A stretch of 44,256 bases of DNA from an uncultured Bacteroidales bacterium (GCA_902779125.1 CACZAC010000022.1:1-44256); one strand, 5' to 3'; positions 1 to 13,645 are shown, numbered from the stretch's first letter. A program made the numbers and translations. Notes: generated by a model not told the origin, from the sequence alone.

Positions 1-1
1 T

Positions 2-907
2 GCCGCTCAGATGGACGGTGCTATCGTAGTTGTTGCTGCTACCGACGGTGTTATGCCGCAGACCCGCGAGCACATCCTGCTCGCCCGTCAGGTGAACGTT
101 CCCCGTCTGGTTATCTTCCTGAACAAGTGTGACTCCCCCGACGTTGACGACGAGATGATCGAGCTCGTTGAGATGGACGTTCGTGACCTCCTCTCAGAGT
201 ATGAGTTCGACGGTGAGAACACCCCCATCATCCGCGGTTCCGCTCTTGGTGCACTCCAGGGTGATCCCAAGTGGGAGGATACCGTTCGTGAGCTGATGAA
301 CGCTGTTGACGAGTGGATTCCCCTGCCCCCGCGTGATCGTGACAAGCCCTTCCTGATGCCCATCGAGGACGTCTTCTCAATCACTGGCCGTGGCACCGTT
401 GCTACTGGTCGTATCGAGACTGGTGTCGTTAAGGTGAGCGACGAGGTTCAGATCATGGGTCTGGGTGCCGAGATGAAGTCGGTAGTTACCGGCGTTGAGA
501 TGTTCCGCAAGATCCTCGATGAGGGTGAAGCTGGTGACAACGTTGGTCTGCTGCTCCGCGGTATTGACTATAAGACTATCAAGCGTGGTATGGTTATCTG
601 CCACCCGGGCGTTATCAAACCCCACGACCACTTCAAGGCTTCTATCTACGTCCTGAAGAAGGAAGAGGGCGGCCGCCACACCCCGTTCCACAACCACTAT
701 CGTCCCCAGTTCTACATCCGCACCCTGGATGTAACCGGTGAGATCATGCTCCCCGCTGGTGTCGAGATGGTAATGCCTGGTGACAACGTCGAGATCGACG
801 TCAAGCTGATCACCCCGGTTGCTTGCAGCGAAGGTCTGCGTTTCGCTATCCGCGAGGGTGGCCGCACCGTAGGTTCTGGTCAGATCACTGGCATCATCGA
901 GGACTAA
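2..907 (+). CDS. tuf: Elongation factor Tu, 5' end outside window
   Basis: EF-Tu is the GTPase that delivers aminoacyl-tRNA to the ribosomal A site in the cytoplasm. The window opens inside the gene: the frame is open from base 2 and the first residues, [16 protein letters not shown], correspond to about residue 95 of full-length EF-Tu. The P-loop, switch I and switch II are therefore missing only because of the window edge. The G4 motif NKCD and the G5 region (RGSAL) are visible, followed by the two beta-barrel domains, including the GRGTVATGR stretch. The TAA stop at 905–907 is followed by a hairpin terminator and then trnW, secE and nusG, the usual Bacteroidetes order. Codon use is strongly biased, as expected for a highly expressed gene. 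Confidence 0.98.
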   Translation, partial: AAQMDGAIVVVAATDGVMPQTREHILLARQVNVPRLVIFLNKCDSPDVDDEMIELVEMDVRDLLSEYEFDGENTPIIRGSALGALQGDPKWEDTVRELMNAVDEWIPLPPRDRDKPFLMPIEDVFSITGRGTVATGRIETGVVKVSDEVQIMGLGAEMKSVVTGVEMFRKILDEGEAGDNVGLLLRGIDYKTIKRGMVICHPGVIKPHDHFKASIYVLKKEEGGRHTPFHNHYRPQFYIRTLDVTGEIMLPAGVEMVMPGDNVEIDVKLITPVACSEGLRFAIREGGRTVGSGQITGIIED

Positions 908-963
908 TCGTTAGATAGTCTAACCCGGCCGAGGTCCTAACGGGCCGAAGCCAAAGGAATAAA

Positions 964-994
964 AGGTCTGGCTGCATGCCAGTCAGACCTTTTT
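964..994 (+). terminator. Intrinsic terminator after tuf
   Basis: AGGTCTG (964–970) pairs with CAGACCT (984–990), with a further CTG/CAG inside the loop, and is followed directly by four T. It lies between the tuf stop and the tRNA gene and would end or attenuate tuf transcription. Confidence 0.8.
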
Positions 995-998
995 GAAT

Positions 999-1071
999 AC
1001 GGGAATAGCTCAGTTGGTAGAGCGACGGTCTCCAAAACCGTAGGTCGTGAGTTCGAGCCTTACTTCCCGTG
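999..1071 (+). tRNA. trnW: tRNA-Trp (anticodon CCA)
   Basis: A complete cloverleaf can be drawn by hand. The acceptor stem is ACGGGAA (999–1005) with TTCCCGT (1064–1070) and discriminator G1071. The D stem is GCTC/GAGC, the anticodon stem ACGGT/ACCGT with loop CTCCAAA (anticodon CCA at 1032–1034), and the T stem GTGAG/CTTAC with loop TTCGAGC. The 3' CCA is not fully encoded (GCA follows). Its place between tuf and secE is the usual one in Bacteroidetes. Confidence 0.97.
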
Positions 1072-1096
1072 CAAAAAAAGAAAGAAGAATAAACAA

Positions 1097-1303
1097 ATGA
1101 AGAAATTTTTTGAGAATAGACTTACGGATCTCAAGGAATCTTATAACGAGCTCGTTCATAAGGTTTCTTGGCCTACTAAGAGTGAACTTGCCAACAGTAC
1201 CGTTCTTGTGATGGTTGCTTCCATCATCGCATCACTGGTAATCTGGGTAATTGACCTCGCCATCAATGAAATGATGAAGGTCGTTTATCACGTGGCTGCC
1301 TAA
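1097..1303 (+). CDS. secE: Preprotein translocase subunit SecE
   Basis: This is the small SecE subunit of the SecYEG inner-membrane channel, which clamps SecY. The protein has 68 residues, the short single-span form usual in most bacteria. The amphipathic N-terminal helix carries the conserved core KVSWPTKSEL at about residues 22–31. A single membrane segment (about residues 35–57, VLVMVASIIASLVIWVIDLA) follows. It sits between trnW and nusG in the conserved secE–nusG order. The gap to nusG (1304–1400) contains a short hairpin around 1327–1349 (GTCCAC/GTGGAC). Confidence 0.95.
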   Translation: MKKFFENRLTDLKESYNELVHKVSWPTKSELANSTVLVMVASIIASLVIWVIDLAINEMMKVVYHVAA

Positions 1304-1400
1304 TAACCCGGGCGCCTCATTAGCAATCAGTCCACTCTTGTGGACGGCTGTTTCATTACATTACATTTTTAACAAACTGTCACTGCACTAAGTCACAACT

Positions 1401-1955
1401 ATGTCTCAAGGTAAGCATCAATGGTACATCCTGCGCACCATTTCGGGCAAGGAGATGAAGGTCAAGGAGATGATTGAGGGATACAGGAAGAACAATCCTG
1501 TCTATGCCGAGAATATCTCTCAGATTCTTGTGCCTACTGAGAAGGTTTACACCACGCGTGCCGGAAAGAAGGTCCTCAAAGAGAAGGTCATGTTTTCGGG
1601 CTATGTGTTCGTGAAGCTGGAGCTTACTCCTGACATCGAGGTGACCCTGCAGGACACCACCAACGTGGTGAACTTCGTGCGCTCCCGTGAGGGTGAGCGT
1701 CGTCCCGAGCCGGTGCCTGAGCACCAGATCCAGACGATGCTCGGTCAAGCCGAGGTACGCGAGATGGAGGCAGCCGACGCTGTCAGCGATTATATCGTTG
1801 GCGAGTCGGTGAAGGTCAACTTCGGCCCCTTCAGCGGCTTTATCGGTGAGATCAAGGAAATCAATCGCGAGAAGCGCGAGTTGACGGTTATGGTTAAGGT
1901 GTTCGGTCGTGAGACGCCGCTCAAGTTGGATAATTCGCAAGTCGAGCGCGAGTAA
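1401..1955 (+). CDS. nusG: Transcription termination/antitermination factor NusG
   Basis: NusG binds RNA polymerase near the upstream fork of the bubble and couples it to Rho or to ribosomal protein S10. The product has 184 residues. The N-terminal NGN domain begins with WYILRTISGKE and contains the FSGYVFVKLEL strand; the C-terminal KOW domain begins at GESVKVNFGPFSGFIGEI (about residue 131). It lies directly upstream of the ribosomal protein genes, as in most bacteria. The length and domain order are those of an ordinary housekeeping NusG, not a specialised paralogue such as RfaH or UpxY. Confidence 0.97.
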   Translation: MSQGKHQWYILRTISGKEMKVKEMIEGYRKNNPVYAENISQILVPTEKVYTTRAGKKVLKEKVMFSGYVFVKLELTPDIEVTLQDTTNVVNFVRSREGERRPEPVPEHQIQTMLGQAEVREMEAADAVSDYIVGESVKVNFGPFSGFIGEIKEINREKRELTVMVKVFGRETPLKLDNSQVERE

Positions 1956-2029
1956 CGACAAGGTCGATGTTACGCTTCCGAGTCGTGCTTGCCATGTTTT
2001 TTAACAACACAATAAATTGAATTTGTACA

Positions 2030-3166
2030 ATGGCTAAAGAAATTGCTGGACAGATCAAATTGCAGATTAAGGGTGGGGCAGCAAACCCCTCTCCTCCCGT
2101 TGGTCCCGCTCTGGGTTCCAAGGGTATCAACATCATGGATTTTTGCAAGCAATTCAACGCCCGCACCCAGAACAAGGCCGGTAAGGTGCTGCCCGTAGTG
2201 ATCTCTTACTACGCAGACAAGAGCTTTGACTTTGTTGTCAAGACTTCTCCCGTGCCTGTACAGCTGCTTGAGGCCGCTAAGGTCAAGGGCGGTTCCGGTG
2301 AGCCTAACCGCAAGAAGGTGGCATCGGTGACCTGGGATCAGGTGAAGGAAATTGCCGAAGACAAAATGCCGGATTTGAACTGTTTTACATTAGCCTCGGC
2401 TATGCGTATGGTGGCCGGAACAGCAAGAAGTATGGGTATCACTGTAAAGGGTCAATTCCCTGAGAACGTTTTGTACAACGCGAAGGTAGAAGCGGGGAAA
2501 GCGTACACCCTTGAGGAAGCTGCAGCATTGGTTAAGGAAATCACTTTTACCAAGTTTGATGCTTCCACTGATATTGACGTACGTCTTGGCGTAGATCCGC
2601 GAAAGGCCAACCAAATGGTCCGTGGCGTTGTTTCTCTGCCTCATGGCACTGGCAAGCAGGTGCGCGTCCTGGTTCTCTGTGGACCGGAGGCTGAAGCCGC
2701 TGCTAAGGAAGCCGGAGCAGAATATGTCGGTCTTGACGAGTACATCGACAAGATTAAGAGCGGATGGACTGACATTGATGTGATTATCACTCAGCCCCAA
2801 ATCATGGGAAAGGTAGGTCCTCTCGGTCGCATCCTCGGTCCTCGTGGCCTGATGCCGAACCCCAAGAGCGGCACCGTTACTCCTGACGTGGCTAAGGCTG
2901 TGAAAGAAGTGAAGCAAGGTAAGATCGACTTTAAGGTCGATAAGGGTGGTATTGTACACACCTCGATTGGTAAGGTATCGTTCAGCCCCGAGCAGATTCG
3001 CGACAACGCTGCCGCGTTCATCAACACGCTCATCAAGCTGAAACCCGCCGCTGCCAAGGGTACGTACATCAAGAGCATTTATCTTTCGAGCACCATGAGC
3101 AAGGGTATCAAGAGGATACTCTTGACAAGTATAGCGTTGTCTATCTGGCTAACACCACATCGCTGA
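2030..3166 (+). CDS. rplK-rplA: Ribosomal proteins L11 and L1 in one continuous reading frame (apparent fusion)
   Basis: Residues 1–145 are an essentially complete L11 ([20 protein letters not shown] near the start, [16 protein letters not shown] at the end), the protein that builds the GTPase-associated centre with 23S rRNA. From about residue 152 ([14 protein letters not shown]) the frame is L1 of the L1 stalk, with [16 protein letters not shown] and [19 protein letters not shown]. There is no stop codon between them, and L1 lacks its usual first ~13–15 residues. The L1 homology ends near base 3112, after which the frame reads 18 residues of unrelated sequence to the TGA at 3164–3166. Normal L11 and L1 are separate proteins of about 145 and 230 residues. 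Codons around 2380–2620 (TTA, ACA, AGA, CGA, GCG) are unlike the strongly biased codons on either side. An assembly collapse is more likely than a true fusion, but the sequence as given reads this way. Confidence 0.85.
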   Translation: MAKEIAGQIKLQIKGGAANPSPPVGPALGSKGINIMDFCKQFNARTQNKAGKVLPVVISYYADKSFDFVVKTSPVPVQLLEAAKVKGGSGEPNRKKVASVTWDQVKEIAEDKMPDLNCFTLASAMRMVAGTARSMGITVKGQFPENVLYNAKVEAGKAYTLEEAAALVKEITFTKFDASTDIDVRLGVDPRKANQMVRGVVSLPHGTGKQVRVLVLCGPEAEAAAKEAGAEYVGLDEYIDKIKSGWTDIDVIITQPQIMGKVGPLGRILGPRGLMPNPKSGTVTPDVAKAVKEVKQGKIDFKVDKGGIVHTSIGKVSFSPEQIRDNAAAFINTLIKLKPAAAKGTYIKSIYLSSTMSKGIKRILLTSIALSIWLTPHR

Positions 3167-3180
3167 ATGCTGAGAAGACC

Positions 3181-3597
3181 GTGGACCTGCGCCGCGCTGC
3201 CTTCAAGGCCGGTATCAAGATGATGGTAGTCAAGAACACCCTGTTGAAGAAGGCCATGGATGCTTGTGACATCGATTATAGTGGCCTCTATGACGCATTG
3301 GCTGGTCCCACCACCCTGTTGCTCAGCGACACGGGCAATGCTCCGGCTAAACTCATCAAGGAATTCCGCGGTAAGAAGGAGACTATTCCCGCTTTTAAGG
3401 CTGCTTATGTTGAGGAGACCGTCTTTATTGGCGAGCAGAACCTCGACGCTCTGGTAGCTCTCAAGAGCAAGAACGAGCTTATCGCCGATGTTGTGGCTCT
3501 GCTGCAATCGCCGGCTAAGAACGTCATCAGCGCTCTCCAGTCGGGTGGCAACAAGCTCCACGGAGTCCTGGAAACCTTATCCAAAAAAGAAGATTAA
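3181..3597 (+). CDS. rplJ: Ribosomal protein L10, 5'-truncated
   Basis: L10 anchors L7/L12 dimers to the ribosomal stalk and also binds rRNA with its N-terminal domain. From 3181 the frame gives 138 residues (family usually about 170), with KAGIKMMVVKNTLLKKA and a normal C-terminus. L10-like sequence in this frame actually begins upstream near 3112 ([23 protein letters not shown]), but no ATG, GTG or TTG precedes it; the first possible start is the GTG at 3181, inside the conserved core. The upstream L1 frame is offset by one base and stops at 3166. The native start and the rplA–rplJ spacer thus appear to be missing. As L10 is essential, either the sequence is wrong here or L10 is made by reinitiation at GTG 3181 with a shortened N-terminus. 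Confidence 0.85.
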   Translation: MDLRRAAFKAGIKMMVVKNTLLKKAMDACDIDYSGLYDALAGPTTLLLSDTGNAPAKLIKEFRGKKETIPAFKAAYVEETVFIGEQNLDALVALKSKNELIADVVALLQSPAKNVISALQSGGNKLHGVLETLSKKED

Positions 3598-3639
3598 ACA
3601 AAAACAAAAAACAAAAACCAATTTTAAATCCATACTATT

Positions 3640-4017
3640 ATGGCAGATTTGAAAGCTTTTGCAGAACAGTTAGTCAACCTTACCGTAAAGGAAGTTAACG
3701 AACTCGCTCAGATTTTGAAAGATGAATATGGCATCGAGCCCGCCGCTGCAGCTGTTGCTGTTGCTGCTGGTCCCGCTGCTGGTGCAGCCGCTGAGGCCGA
3801 GGAGAAGACCTCGTTTGACGTTGTCCTCAAGGCCGCTGGTGCTCAGAAGCTCCAGGTGATCAAGAAGGTGAAAGAGCTCCTCAGCCTTGGTCTGAAGGAT
3901 GCTAAGGACCTTGTTGACAAGGCTCCCGCTACCCTCAAGGAGGGTGCTACCAAGGACGAGGCCGACGCTCTGAAGGCAGAGATCGAGAGCCTGGGTGCCG
4001 AGGTTGAACTGAAATAA
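3640..4017 (+). CDS. rplL: Ribosomal protein L7/L12
   Basis: L7/L12 forms the mobile stalk that recruits translational GTPases. The 125-residue product has the usual layout: an N-terminal helical dimerisation domain, an Ala-rich hinge (about residues 35–53, [20 protein letters not shown]), and the globular C-terminal domain with [22 protein letters not shown] and [10 protein letters not shown]. It starts 42 bases after rplJ and is followed by a strong hairpin terminator, then a structured leader before rpoB. Length and composition are normal. Confidence 0.98.
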   Translation: MADLKAFAEQLVNLTVKEVNELAQILKDEYGIEPAAAAVAVAAGPAAGAAAEAEEKTSFDVVLKAAGAQKLQVIKKVKELLSLGLKDAKDLVDKAPATLKEGATKDEADALKAEIESLGAEVELK

Positions 4018-4020
4018 TAG

Positions 4021-4036
4021 CACCTGTTAACAGGTG
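4021..4036. repeat. Perfect 16-bp palindrome just after rplL
   Basis: CACCTGTTAACAGGTG is a perfect palindrome beginning four bases after the rplL stop codon. It stands directly in front of the terminator hairpin at 4041–4075. It may be an RNA hairpin that stabilises the rplL mRNA end or a site for a dimeric protein; nothing in the sequence decides between these. Confidence 0.6.
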
Positions 4037-4040
4037 TGTA

Positions 4041-4080
4041 GGTTAAGAATCACTACCACGAGTCGATTCTTAACCTTTTT
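4041..4080 (+). terminator. Terminator/attenuator between rplL and rpoB
   Basis: GGTTAAGAATC (4041–4051) pairs perfectly with GATTCTTAACC (4065–4075) across a 13-nt loop and is followed by TTTTT. In Escherichia coli the rplL–rpoB gap carries a partial terminator that sets the ratio of ribosomal protein to polymerase transcripts; this hairpin is in the equivalent place. Confidence 0.85.
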
Positions 4081-4119
4081 GTGTCAAATTTGACCTGCAC
4101 ACAAGATGATTCATCGGGA

Positions 4120-4157
4120 GTTGTCCAGCGGTGGGCAAAACCCATTGGCTGGACAAC
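4120..4157 (+). other. Structured rpoB leader hairpin
   Basis: GTTGTCCAGC (4120–4129) and GCTGGACAAC (4148–4157) form a perfect 10-bp stem, with a nested TGGG/CCCA pair in the loop. No T-run follows, so it is not a simple terminator. It lies in the 289-base rplL–rpoB gap and would be part of the rpoB leader RNA. Confidence 0.55.
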
Positions 4158-4306
4158 TTGTCCTGATGAATATTGACCACTCAACCCCTAGCCGCCCAAT
4201 GGGTTGGCGCGTTATACTGAAAGCCCCCTTGCGGCAGGCTGTGTGGCGCATGAGCTGTTTTTCTACGCTTTTTTCTATATTTTGAGTTCTCAAAACATCA
4301 TTGTCA

Positions 4307-8110
<3,804 letters not shown>

Positions 8111-8124
8111 TTCCGCTTTCTACT

Positions 8125-11100
8125 ATGGCTTTCAAGAAAGATACAAAGATAAAGAACAATTTCACCAAGATCACCATCAGTCTGGCTTCGCCCGACGAGA
8201 TCCTGGAGAATTCACATGGTGAGGTCCTCAAGCCTGAGACCATCAATTACCGCACCTATAAGCCTGAACGTGACGGCTTGTTCTGTGAACGCATCTTTGG
8301 CCCTGTCAAGGACTATGAGTGCCATTGCGGTAAGTACAAGCGCATCCGCTACAAGGGCATCGTGTGCGACCACTGCGGTGTTGAGGTGACCGAGAAGAAG
8401 GTGCGCCGCGAGCGCAGCGGCCACATCGAGCTCGTTGTGCCGGTGGCTCACATCTGGTACTTCCGCTCACTTCCCAACAAGATCGGTTACTTGCTGGGTA
8501 TCCCCACCAAGAAGCTCGACATGATCATCTACTATGAGCGTTATGTCGTGATCAATCCTGCTGGCGTGAAGTATGAAAACGGTACCGAGAGCCGCGAGCT
8601 GCAGAAGTACGACCTGCTCACCGAGGATGAGTATGTCGCCATCATGGAGAAACTGCCCAAGGACAACCAGTCCCTGGATAACGATAATCCCGACAAGTTC
8701 ATCGCCAAGATGGGCGCCGAGGCCATCTATGACCTCCTTGCCGAACTTGACCTGGACTCTCTGGCCAACACGCTGCGTGACCGTGCTTATAAGGAGAATT
8801 CACAGCAGCGCAAGACCGACGCCCTCAAGCGTCTGCAAGTCGTTGAATCATTCCGTGCCAGCAAGAACGTGAACCGCCCCGAGTGGATGATTCTCAAGGT
8901 CATCCCCGTGATTCCGCCCGAGCTGCGCCCCTTGATTCCCCTCGATGGTGGCCGTTTCGCTACCAGCGACGTCAACGACCTGTATCGTCGCGTGATTATC
9001 CGCAATACCCGTCTGAAACGACTCATCGAAATCAAGGCCCCCGAGGTCATCATGCGCAACGAGAAGCGTATGCTTCAGGAGGCTGTGGACTCGTTGCTTG
9101 ACAACTCACGCAAGTCGAGCGCCGTCAAGAGCGATGCCAACCGTCCCCTCAAGTCCTTGAGCGACAGCCTCAAGGGTAAGCAAGGTCGTTTCCGTCAGAA
9201 CCTGCTCGGTAAACGTGTGGACTACTCAGCCCGCTCGGTTATCGTCGTGGGTCCTGAACTGAAGATGGGCGAGTGCGGTATCCCCAAGGATATGGCTGCT
9301 GAGCTTTACAAGCCCTTCGTAATCCGCAAACTGATTGAGCGCGGTATCGTCAAGACGGTCAAGAGCGCCAAGAAGATTGTGGACCGCAAGGAGCCCGTCG
9401 TGTGGGACATTCTCGAGAACGTGATGAAGGGTCATCCCGTGCTCTTGAACCGTGCACCGACACTGCACCGCTTGGGTATCCAGGCCTTCCAGCCCAAGCT
9501 CATTGAGGGTAAGGCCATCCAGCTGCACCCCCTGGCTTGTACGGCATTCAACGCCGACTTCGACGGTGACCAGATGGCAGTTCACCTGCCCCTGGGCAAT
9601 GAGGCCGTTGTCGAGGCTCAGATGCTGATGCTCGAGCCCCACAACATTCTCAATCCCGCCAACGGTGACCCCGTGACCGTTCCTTCACAGGATATGGTAC
9701 TCGGTCTGTACTACATTACCAAGCTGCGCAAGGGCGACAAGGGCGAGGGACTCAAGTTCTACGGTCCCGAAGAGGCTCTGGTAGCCTATAACGAGGGCAA
9801 GGTGGCCATGCACGCTATCATCAGCGTGGTGGTTGATGTGGTCAACGAGAATGGTGAGCACGAGAGCAAGCTCGTCGAGGAAACCTCTGTCGGTCGTATC
9901 ATCTTCAACAACACCGTTCCCTACGAGATCGGTTATGTCAACGAGTTGATTTCTAAGAAATCGCTGCGTAACATCATCACCCGTGTTATCCGCAACTGCG
10001 GTGTGCCCCGCTCGGCACAGTTCCTTGATGACGTCAAGAACATGGGTTACTACATGGCATTCAAGGGTGGCTTGTCGTTCAACCTGAACGATGTGCTCAT
10101 TCCCGACAAGAAAGCCGATATCATCGCTGCCGGTGATGCCGAGGCCGAGAAAATCAAGGCCAGCTATGAGATGGGTCTCATCGGTGACAATGAGCGTTAC
10201 AACCAGATTATTGATATCTGGACTAATGTCAATACCGAGCTCACCAGCGAGCTGATGAAGCAGATTACTGCCGACAAGCAGGGCTTCAACTCTGTATTCA
10301 TGATGCTTGACTCGGGTGCTCGTGGTTCTAAGGACCAGATTCGTCAGCTCTCCGGTATGCGTGGTCTGATGGCCAAGCCGCAGAAGTCGGGTGTCGAGGG
10401 CGGTCATCAGATTATTGAGAACCCCATCCTCGCCAACTTCAAGGAGGGTTTGTCGGTGCTCGAGTACTTTATCTCGACCCACGGTGCCCGTAAGGGTCTT
10501 GCCGATACCGCATTGAAGACCGCCGACGCCGGTTATCTGACCCGTCGTCTGGTTGACGTTGCTCACGATGTGATTATCAACGAGGAAGACTGTGGCACCC
10601 TGCGCGGACTTGTTTGCCGCGAGGTGCGTCAAGGCGACCGCGTTGTTGCTACCCTGGGTGAGCGCATCCTGGGTCGCGTTTCGGTTCACGATGTGATTGA
10701 TCCCACCACGGGTGAAATCATCGTCGAGAGTGGTGAAGAAATCACCGACGCTATTGCTGCACGTATCGACCGCTCGCCCATCGAGTCGGTAGAAATCCGT
10801 TCGGTCCTCACCTGTGAGGCTAAGCGTGGCGTGTGCGCCAAGTGCTATGGACGTAACCTGGCATCCCACCGCATGGTACAGCGTGGCGAGGCGGTCGGCG
10901 TGATTGCCGCCCAGTCTATCGGTGAGCCTGGTACTCAGCTGACTCTGCGTACCTTCCACGCCGGTGGTGTGGCAAGCAACGCTTCGGCTGTTTCCAATAT
11001 CACTTCCAAGTATAACGGTCGCATCGAGATTGAAGACCTGCGCACCGTGCAGGATAAGGACGGCGTGGATATCGTTGTTGGTCGTATGGCCGAGATGTCT

Positions 11101-12426
11101 ATCAAGGATCCCAATACCAACATGGTGCTCACCCATGCTCCTATCGAGTACGGTTCCAAGCTGTTCTTCAAGCCAGGTGATTCAGTGAAAGAGGGTGACA
11201 AGATCTGTGAATGGGACGCTTTCAATGCTGTCATCGTGAGTGAGGTCGGCGGTACCTTGAGATTCAAGAACTTGATCAAGGACGTCACCTTCCGCGAGGA
11301 GTATGATGAAATGTCGGGCAACGCCGAGATTTTCATCATTGAGACCAAGGACCACAACCGCATTCCCGAGGCCGAGGTAATTGATGCCGAGGGTAATGTG
11401 CTCAGGTCCTACTCACTGCCCGTGCGTGCTCACCTCATGAAGAAGGATAACGAGGAAATCACCCCCGGTGAAGTCTTCGTCAAGATTCCGCGCTCGTTCT
11501 CGGGTGGTGCTGGTGATATCACCGGTGGTCTGCCTCGTGTAACCGAGTTGTTCGAGGCCCGTAACCCGTCCAACCCCGCTATCGTCAGTGAGATTGACGG
11601 TGAGGTTTCGTTCGGCCGCATCAAGCGCGGTAACCGCGAGATTACCGTTAAGAGCCGCATCGGTGAGGAGAAGAAGTACCTTGTGCCGCTGTCAAAGCAG
11701 ATTCTGGTTCAGGAGAACGACTTCGTGCGTGCCGGTACTCCGTTGTCCGACGGTGCCATCACGCCTGCCGACATCCTGCGCATCAAGGGTCCCACGGCCG
11801 TTCAGGACTATATCGTTAACGAGGTTCAGGACGTTTACCGCACCCAGGGTGTGAAGATCAACGACAAGCACTTTGAGGTTATCGTGCGCCAGATGATGCG
11901 CAAGGTGCGCATTATCGATCCCGGTGACACTCGTTTCCTTGAGGAGCAGACGGTTGACAAGCGTGACTTCATGGAGGAGAACGACCGTATCTGGGGCAAG
12001 AAGATTGTTACCAACAGTGGTGACAGCGACGAGGTCCAGAATGGACAGATTCTCACCGCGCGCAAGCTGCGTGACATCAACTCATCGCTCAAGCGCCGTG
12101 ACATGAAACTCGTCGTCGTTCGCGACGCCGTGCCCGCTACCAGTGAGCAGATTCTGTTGGGTATCACCCGTGCCGCTCTGCAGACCAGTAGCTTCATGTC
12201 GGCAGCATCATTCCAGGAGACCACCAAGGTCCTCAACGAGGCTGCCATCAACGGTCGCACCGACACGCTCGAGGGTATGAAGGAGAACGTCATCTGCGGT
12301 CACCTCATTCCCGCCGGTACCGGTATGCGCGAGTATCAGACTCTTGTCGTTGGTGACAAGAACGAGATGGCACTCGCCGAGCAAGCCAGGAAAGAGCGTG
12401 AGCTTGCTGCAATGGAAGGTGAATAA
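8125..12426 (+). CDS. rpoC: DNA-directed RNA polymerase subunit beta'
   Basis: RpoC carries the catalytic magnesium site of RNA polymerase. The ATG at 8125 gives 1433 residues beginning [15 protein letters not shown]; an upstream in-frame ATG at 8086 overlaps rpoB and is not needed. Visible landmarks are the N-terminal zinc ligands C66, C68, C81 and C84 (CHCG…CDHCG), the catalytic NADFDGDQ at residues 476–482, and the second zinc site with C823 and C897, C904, C907 ([11 protein letters not shown]). The trigger-loop/bridge-helix region is intact. It is the last gene of the rpo operon; a hairpin terminator follows at 12509–12543. Confidence 0.98.
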   Translation: MAFKKDTKIKNNFTKITISLASPDEILENSHGEVLKPETINYRTYKPERDGLFCERIFGPVKDYECHCGKYKRIRYKGIVCDHCGVEVTEKKVRRERSGHIELVVPVAHIWYFRSLPNKIGYLLGIPTKKLDMIIYYERYVVINPAGVKYENGTESRELQKYDLLTEDEYVAIMEKLPKDNQSLDNDNPDKFIAKMGAEAIYDLLAELDLDSLANTLRDRAYKENSQQRKTDALKRLQVVESFRASKNVNRPEWMILKVIPVIPPELRPLIPLDGGRFATSDVNDLYRRVIIRNTRLKRLIEIKAPEVIMRNEKRMLQEAVDSLLDNSRKSSAVKSDANRPLKSLSDSLKGKQGRFRQNLLGKRVDYSARSVIVVGPELKMGECGIPKDMAAELYKPFVIRKLIERGIVKTVKSAKKIVDRKEPVVWDILENVMKGHPVLLNRAPTLHRLGIQAFQPKLIEGKAIQLHPLACTAFNADFDGDQMAVHLPLGNEAVVEAQMLMLEPHNILNPANGDPVTVPSQDMVLGLYYITKLRKGDKGEGLKFYGPEEALVAYNEGKVAMHAIISVVVDVVNENGEHESKLVEETSVGRIIFNNTVPYEIGYVNELISKKSLRNIITRVIRNCGVPRSAQFLDDVKNMGYYMAFKGGLSFNLNDVLIPDKKADIIAAGDAEAEKIKASYEMGLIGDNERYNQIIDIWTNVNTELTSELMKQITADKQGFNSVFMMLDSGARGSKDQIRQLSGMRGLMAKPQKSGVEGGHQIIENPILANFKEGLSVLEYFISTHGARKGLADTALKTADAGYLTRRLVDVAHDVIINEEDCGTLRGLVCREVRQGDRVVATLGERILGRVSVHDVIDPTTGEIIVESGEEITDAIAARIDRSPIESVEIRSVLTCEAKRGVCAKCYGRNLASHRMVQRGEAVGVIAAQSIGEPGTQLTLRTFHAGGVASNASAVSNITSKYNGRIEIEDLRTVQDKDGVDIVVGRMAEMSIKDPNTNMVLTHAPIEYGSKLFFKPGDSVKEGDKICEWDAFNAVIVSEVGGTLRFKNLIKDVTFREEYDEMSGNAEIFIIETKDHNRIPEAEVIDAEGNVLRSYSLPVRAHLMKKDNEEITPGEVFVKIPRSFSGGAGDITGGLPRVTELFEARNPSNPAIVSEIDGEVSFGRIKRGNREITVKSRIGEEKKYLVPLSKQILVQENDFVRAGTPLSDGAITPADILRIKGPTAVQDYIVNEVQDVYRTQGVKINDKHFEVIVRQMMRKVRIIDPGDTRFLEEQTVDKRDFMEENDRIWGKKIVTNSGDSDEVQNGQILTARKLRDINSSLKRRDMKLVVVRDAVPATSEQILLGITRAALQTSSFMSAASFQETTKVLNEAAINGRTDTLEGMKENVICGHLIPAGTGMREYQTLVVGDKNEMALAEQARKERELAAMEGE

Positions 12427-12508
12427 CTCCATCGGTCCCCAACATTGAATGATAATTAATTGAGATTGAAATAATCGTATATTTTCCATAGTTAATTTGT
12501 TTATTGAG

Positions 12509-12543
12509 ACTCTGGCCCGCTGCGAAGCGTGCTGGAGTTTTTT
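12509..12543 (+). terminator. Terminator after rpoC
   Basis: ACTCTGGC (12509–12516) pairs with GCTGGAGT (12531–12538), with two wobble pairs, and is followed by a run of T to 12543. It would end the rpoBC transcript. Confidence 0.7.
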
Positions 12544-12592
12544 CTTGTTAAGATATCGGCTTGGCTCGGTATAACGATTGGGAATTAATGTG

Positions 12593-12600
12593 TAACTTTG
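12593..12600 (+). promoter_or_regulatory. Bacteroidetes -7 element at the start of the glycosyltransferase gene
   Basis: TAACTTTG matches the Bacteroidetes -7 consensus TAnnTTTG and is followed by CA, as in many such promoters. No TTTG lies 19–20 bases upstream. The next gene's ATG is at 12608, so the transcript start would fall at or within a few bases of the start codon. Confidence 0.5.
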
Positions 12601-12607
12601 CAATCTC

Positions 12608-13582
12608 ATGCAAGGCAAACGTGTGTCAATAGTGATGTGTACCTACAATGGGGAGCGGTTCCTGAGGGAACAGCTCGAATCCTTGTTGTGGCAGACCCGT
12701 CAGGCTGATGAAATCATCATTCAGGATGACCATTCGACCGATGGCACCTGGCAGTTGTTGCAGGAGTATGCCGCTGGCTATCCTCAGATAAGGCTTTTCG
12801 CCAACGAAGCTGGACGCGGTGTGAACAACAACTTCTTTAGTGCCTTGCGGCGTGCGACAGGGGACTATATCGCCATCAGTGACCAGGATGACATTTGGGA
12901 TAGTACCAAGATGGAGAAACAACTGGCTGCTATCGGTGACAAATTGCTGTGTACTTGCCGTTCCAAGCCGTTCTCAACTGATGGCTCTCCCGTTAATTAT
13001 GATTCTCGCAAACCCAACTACCACTTGGCGCGCATGCTTTACAGTTCCATTGCCGGCCACACCGTGCTTATTGACCGACGACTATTGGATATGATTCCCG
13101 ATCAGGAAGTGGTGGGACGGATTTACTATGACGTGTTTCTGGCTCTTGCAGCCGCTGCCAATGACAGTGTTGTGCTTGTCAACGAGGTGCTCGTCAATCA
13201 GCGGCGCCATGAGGATGCGGCCACGTTCACGCGTGCCGACAGCCACCGCACGCCGTCGGTGGGTAATGCCTTTTATACCCTGTCATGGTCGATTCGCCAT
13301 TATCGCGAGATGCAACCCTATCTGTTTGACTATTTCCAGCGCCGTTACCGCCTGATGCAGGGCATCCAGGCCGAGGGTGAACTCTATGAAGATGTTACTG
13401 CTATGGCCGGACTTGAAGGAAAGCCCGGCCTGTGCAACCTCATTCGCCTGTGTCGTTATCACCTTAAATACCGTCATCATCTGTTTTATACCGAGGGAAG
13501 AGGTGCCGTGAACTTCCTGAGAGCCGCCCTCTACTGCATCATGCACGTCTATTTCTACCGCAACCTGTTACCAGCCAAATAA
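12608..13582 (+). CDS. Family 2 glycosyltransferase
   Basis: This is a GT-A fold glycosyltransferase of family GT2, which moves a sugar from a nucleotide-sugar donor to a growing surface glycan at the cytoplasmic face of the inner membrane. The 324-residue protein starts with the nucleotide-binding strand VSIVMCTYNGERFL, has the DDHSTDGT loop near residue 40, and the metal-binding SDQDDIWD near residue 97. It resembles rhamnosyltransferase-type GT2 enzymes (GHTVLIDRRLL, then YYDVFLAL). The donor and acceptor cannot be told from the sequence. It stands alone between rpoC and a cobalamin riboswitch, without other glycan genes, so its pathway is unknown. The ATG at 12608 is only six codons before the conserved strand, so no upstream start is needed. 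Confidence 0.85.
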   Translation: MQGKRVSIVMCTYNGERFLREQLESLLWQTRQADEIIIQDDHSTDGTWQLLQEYAAGYPQIRLFANEAGRGVNNNFFSALRRATGDYIAISDQDDIWDSTKMEKQLAAIGDKLLCTCRSKPFSTDGSPVNYDSRKPNYHLARMLYSSIAGHTVLIDRRLLDMIPDQEVVGRIYYDVFLALAAAANDSVVLVNEVLVNQRRHEDAATFTRADSHRTPSVGNAFYTLSWSIRHYREMQPYLFDYFQRRYRLMQGIQAEGELYEDVTAMAGLEGKPGLCNLIRLCRYHLKYRHHLFYTEGRGAVNFLRAALYCIMHVYFYRNLLPAK

Positions 13583-13645
13583 TACTGATTCCAAAACCAT
13601 TGCGGAATTGTTGCCTCTCACAGCCTCAACGTGAGTTTTTTGTTG

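Noticed and set aside
4301-4306. TTG at 4301 as rpoB start
   Set aside because: An ATG two codons later gives a normal RpoB N-terminus.
9685-11136. 483-codon open frame on the minus strand opposite rpoC
   Set aside because: Same reason: antisense shadow of a highly biased gene, with no promoter and no domain.
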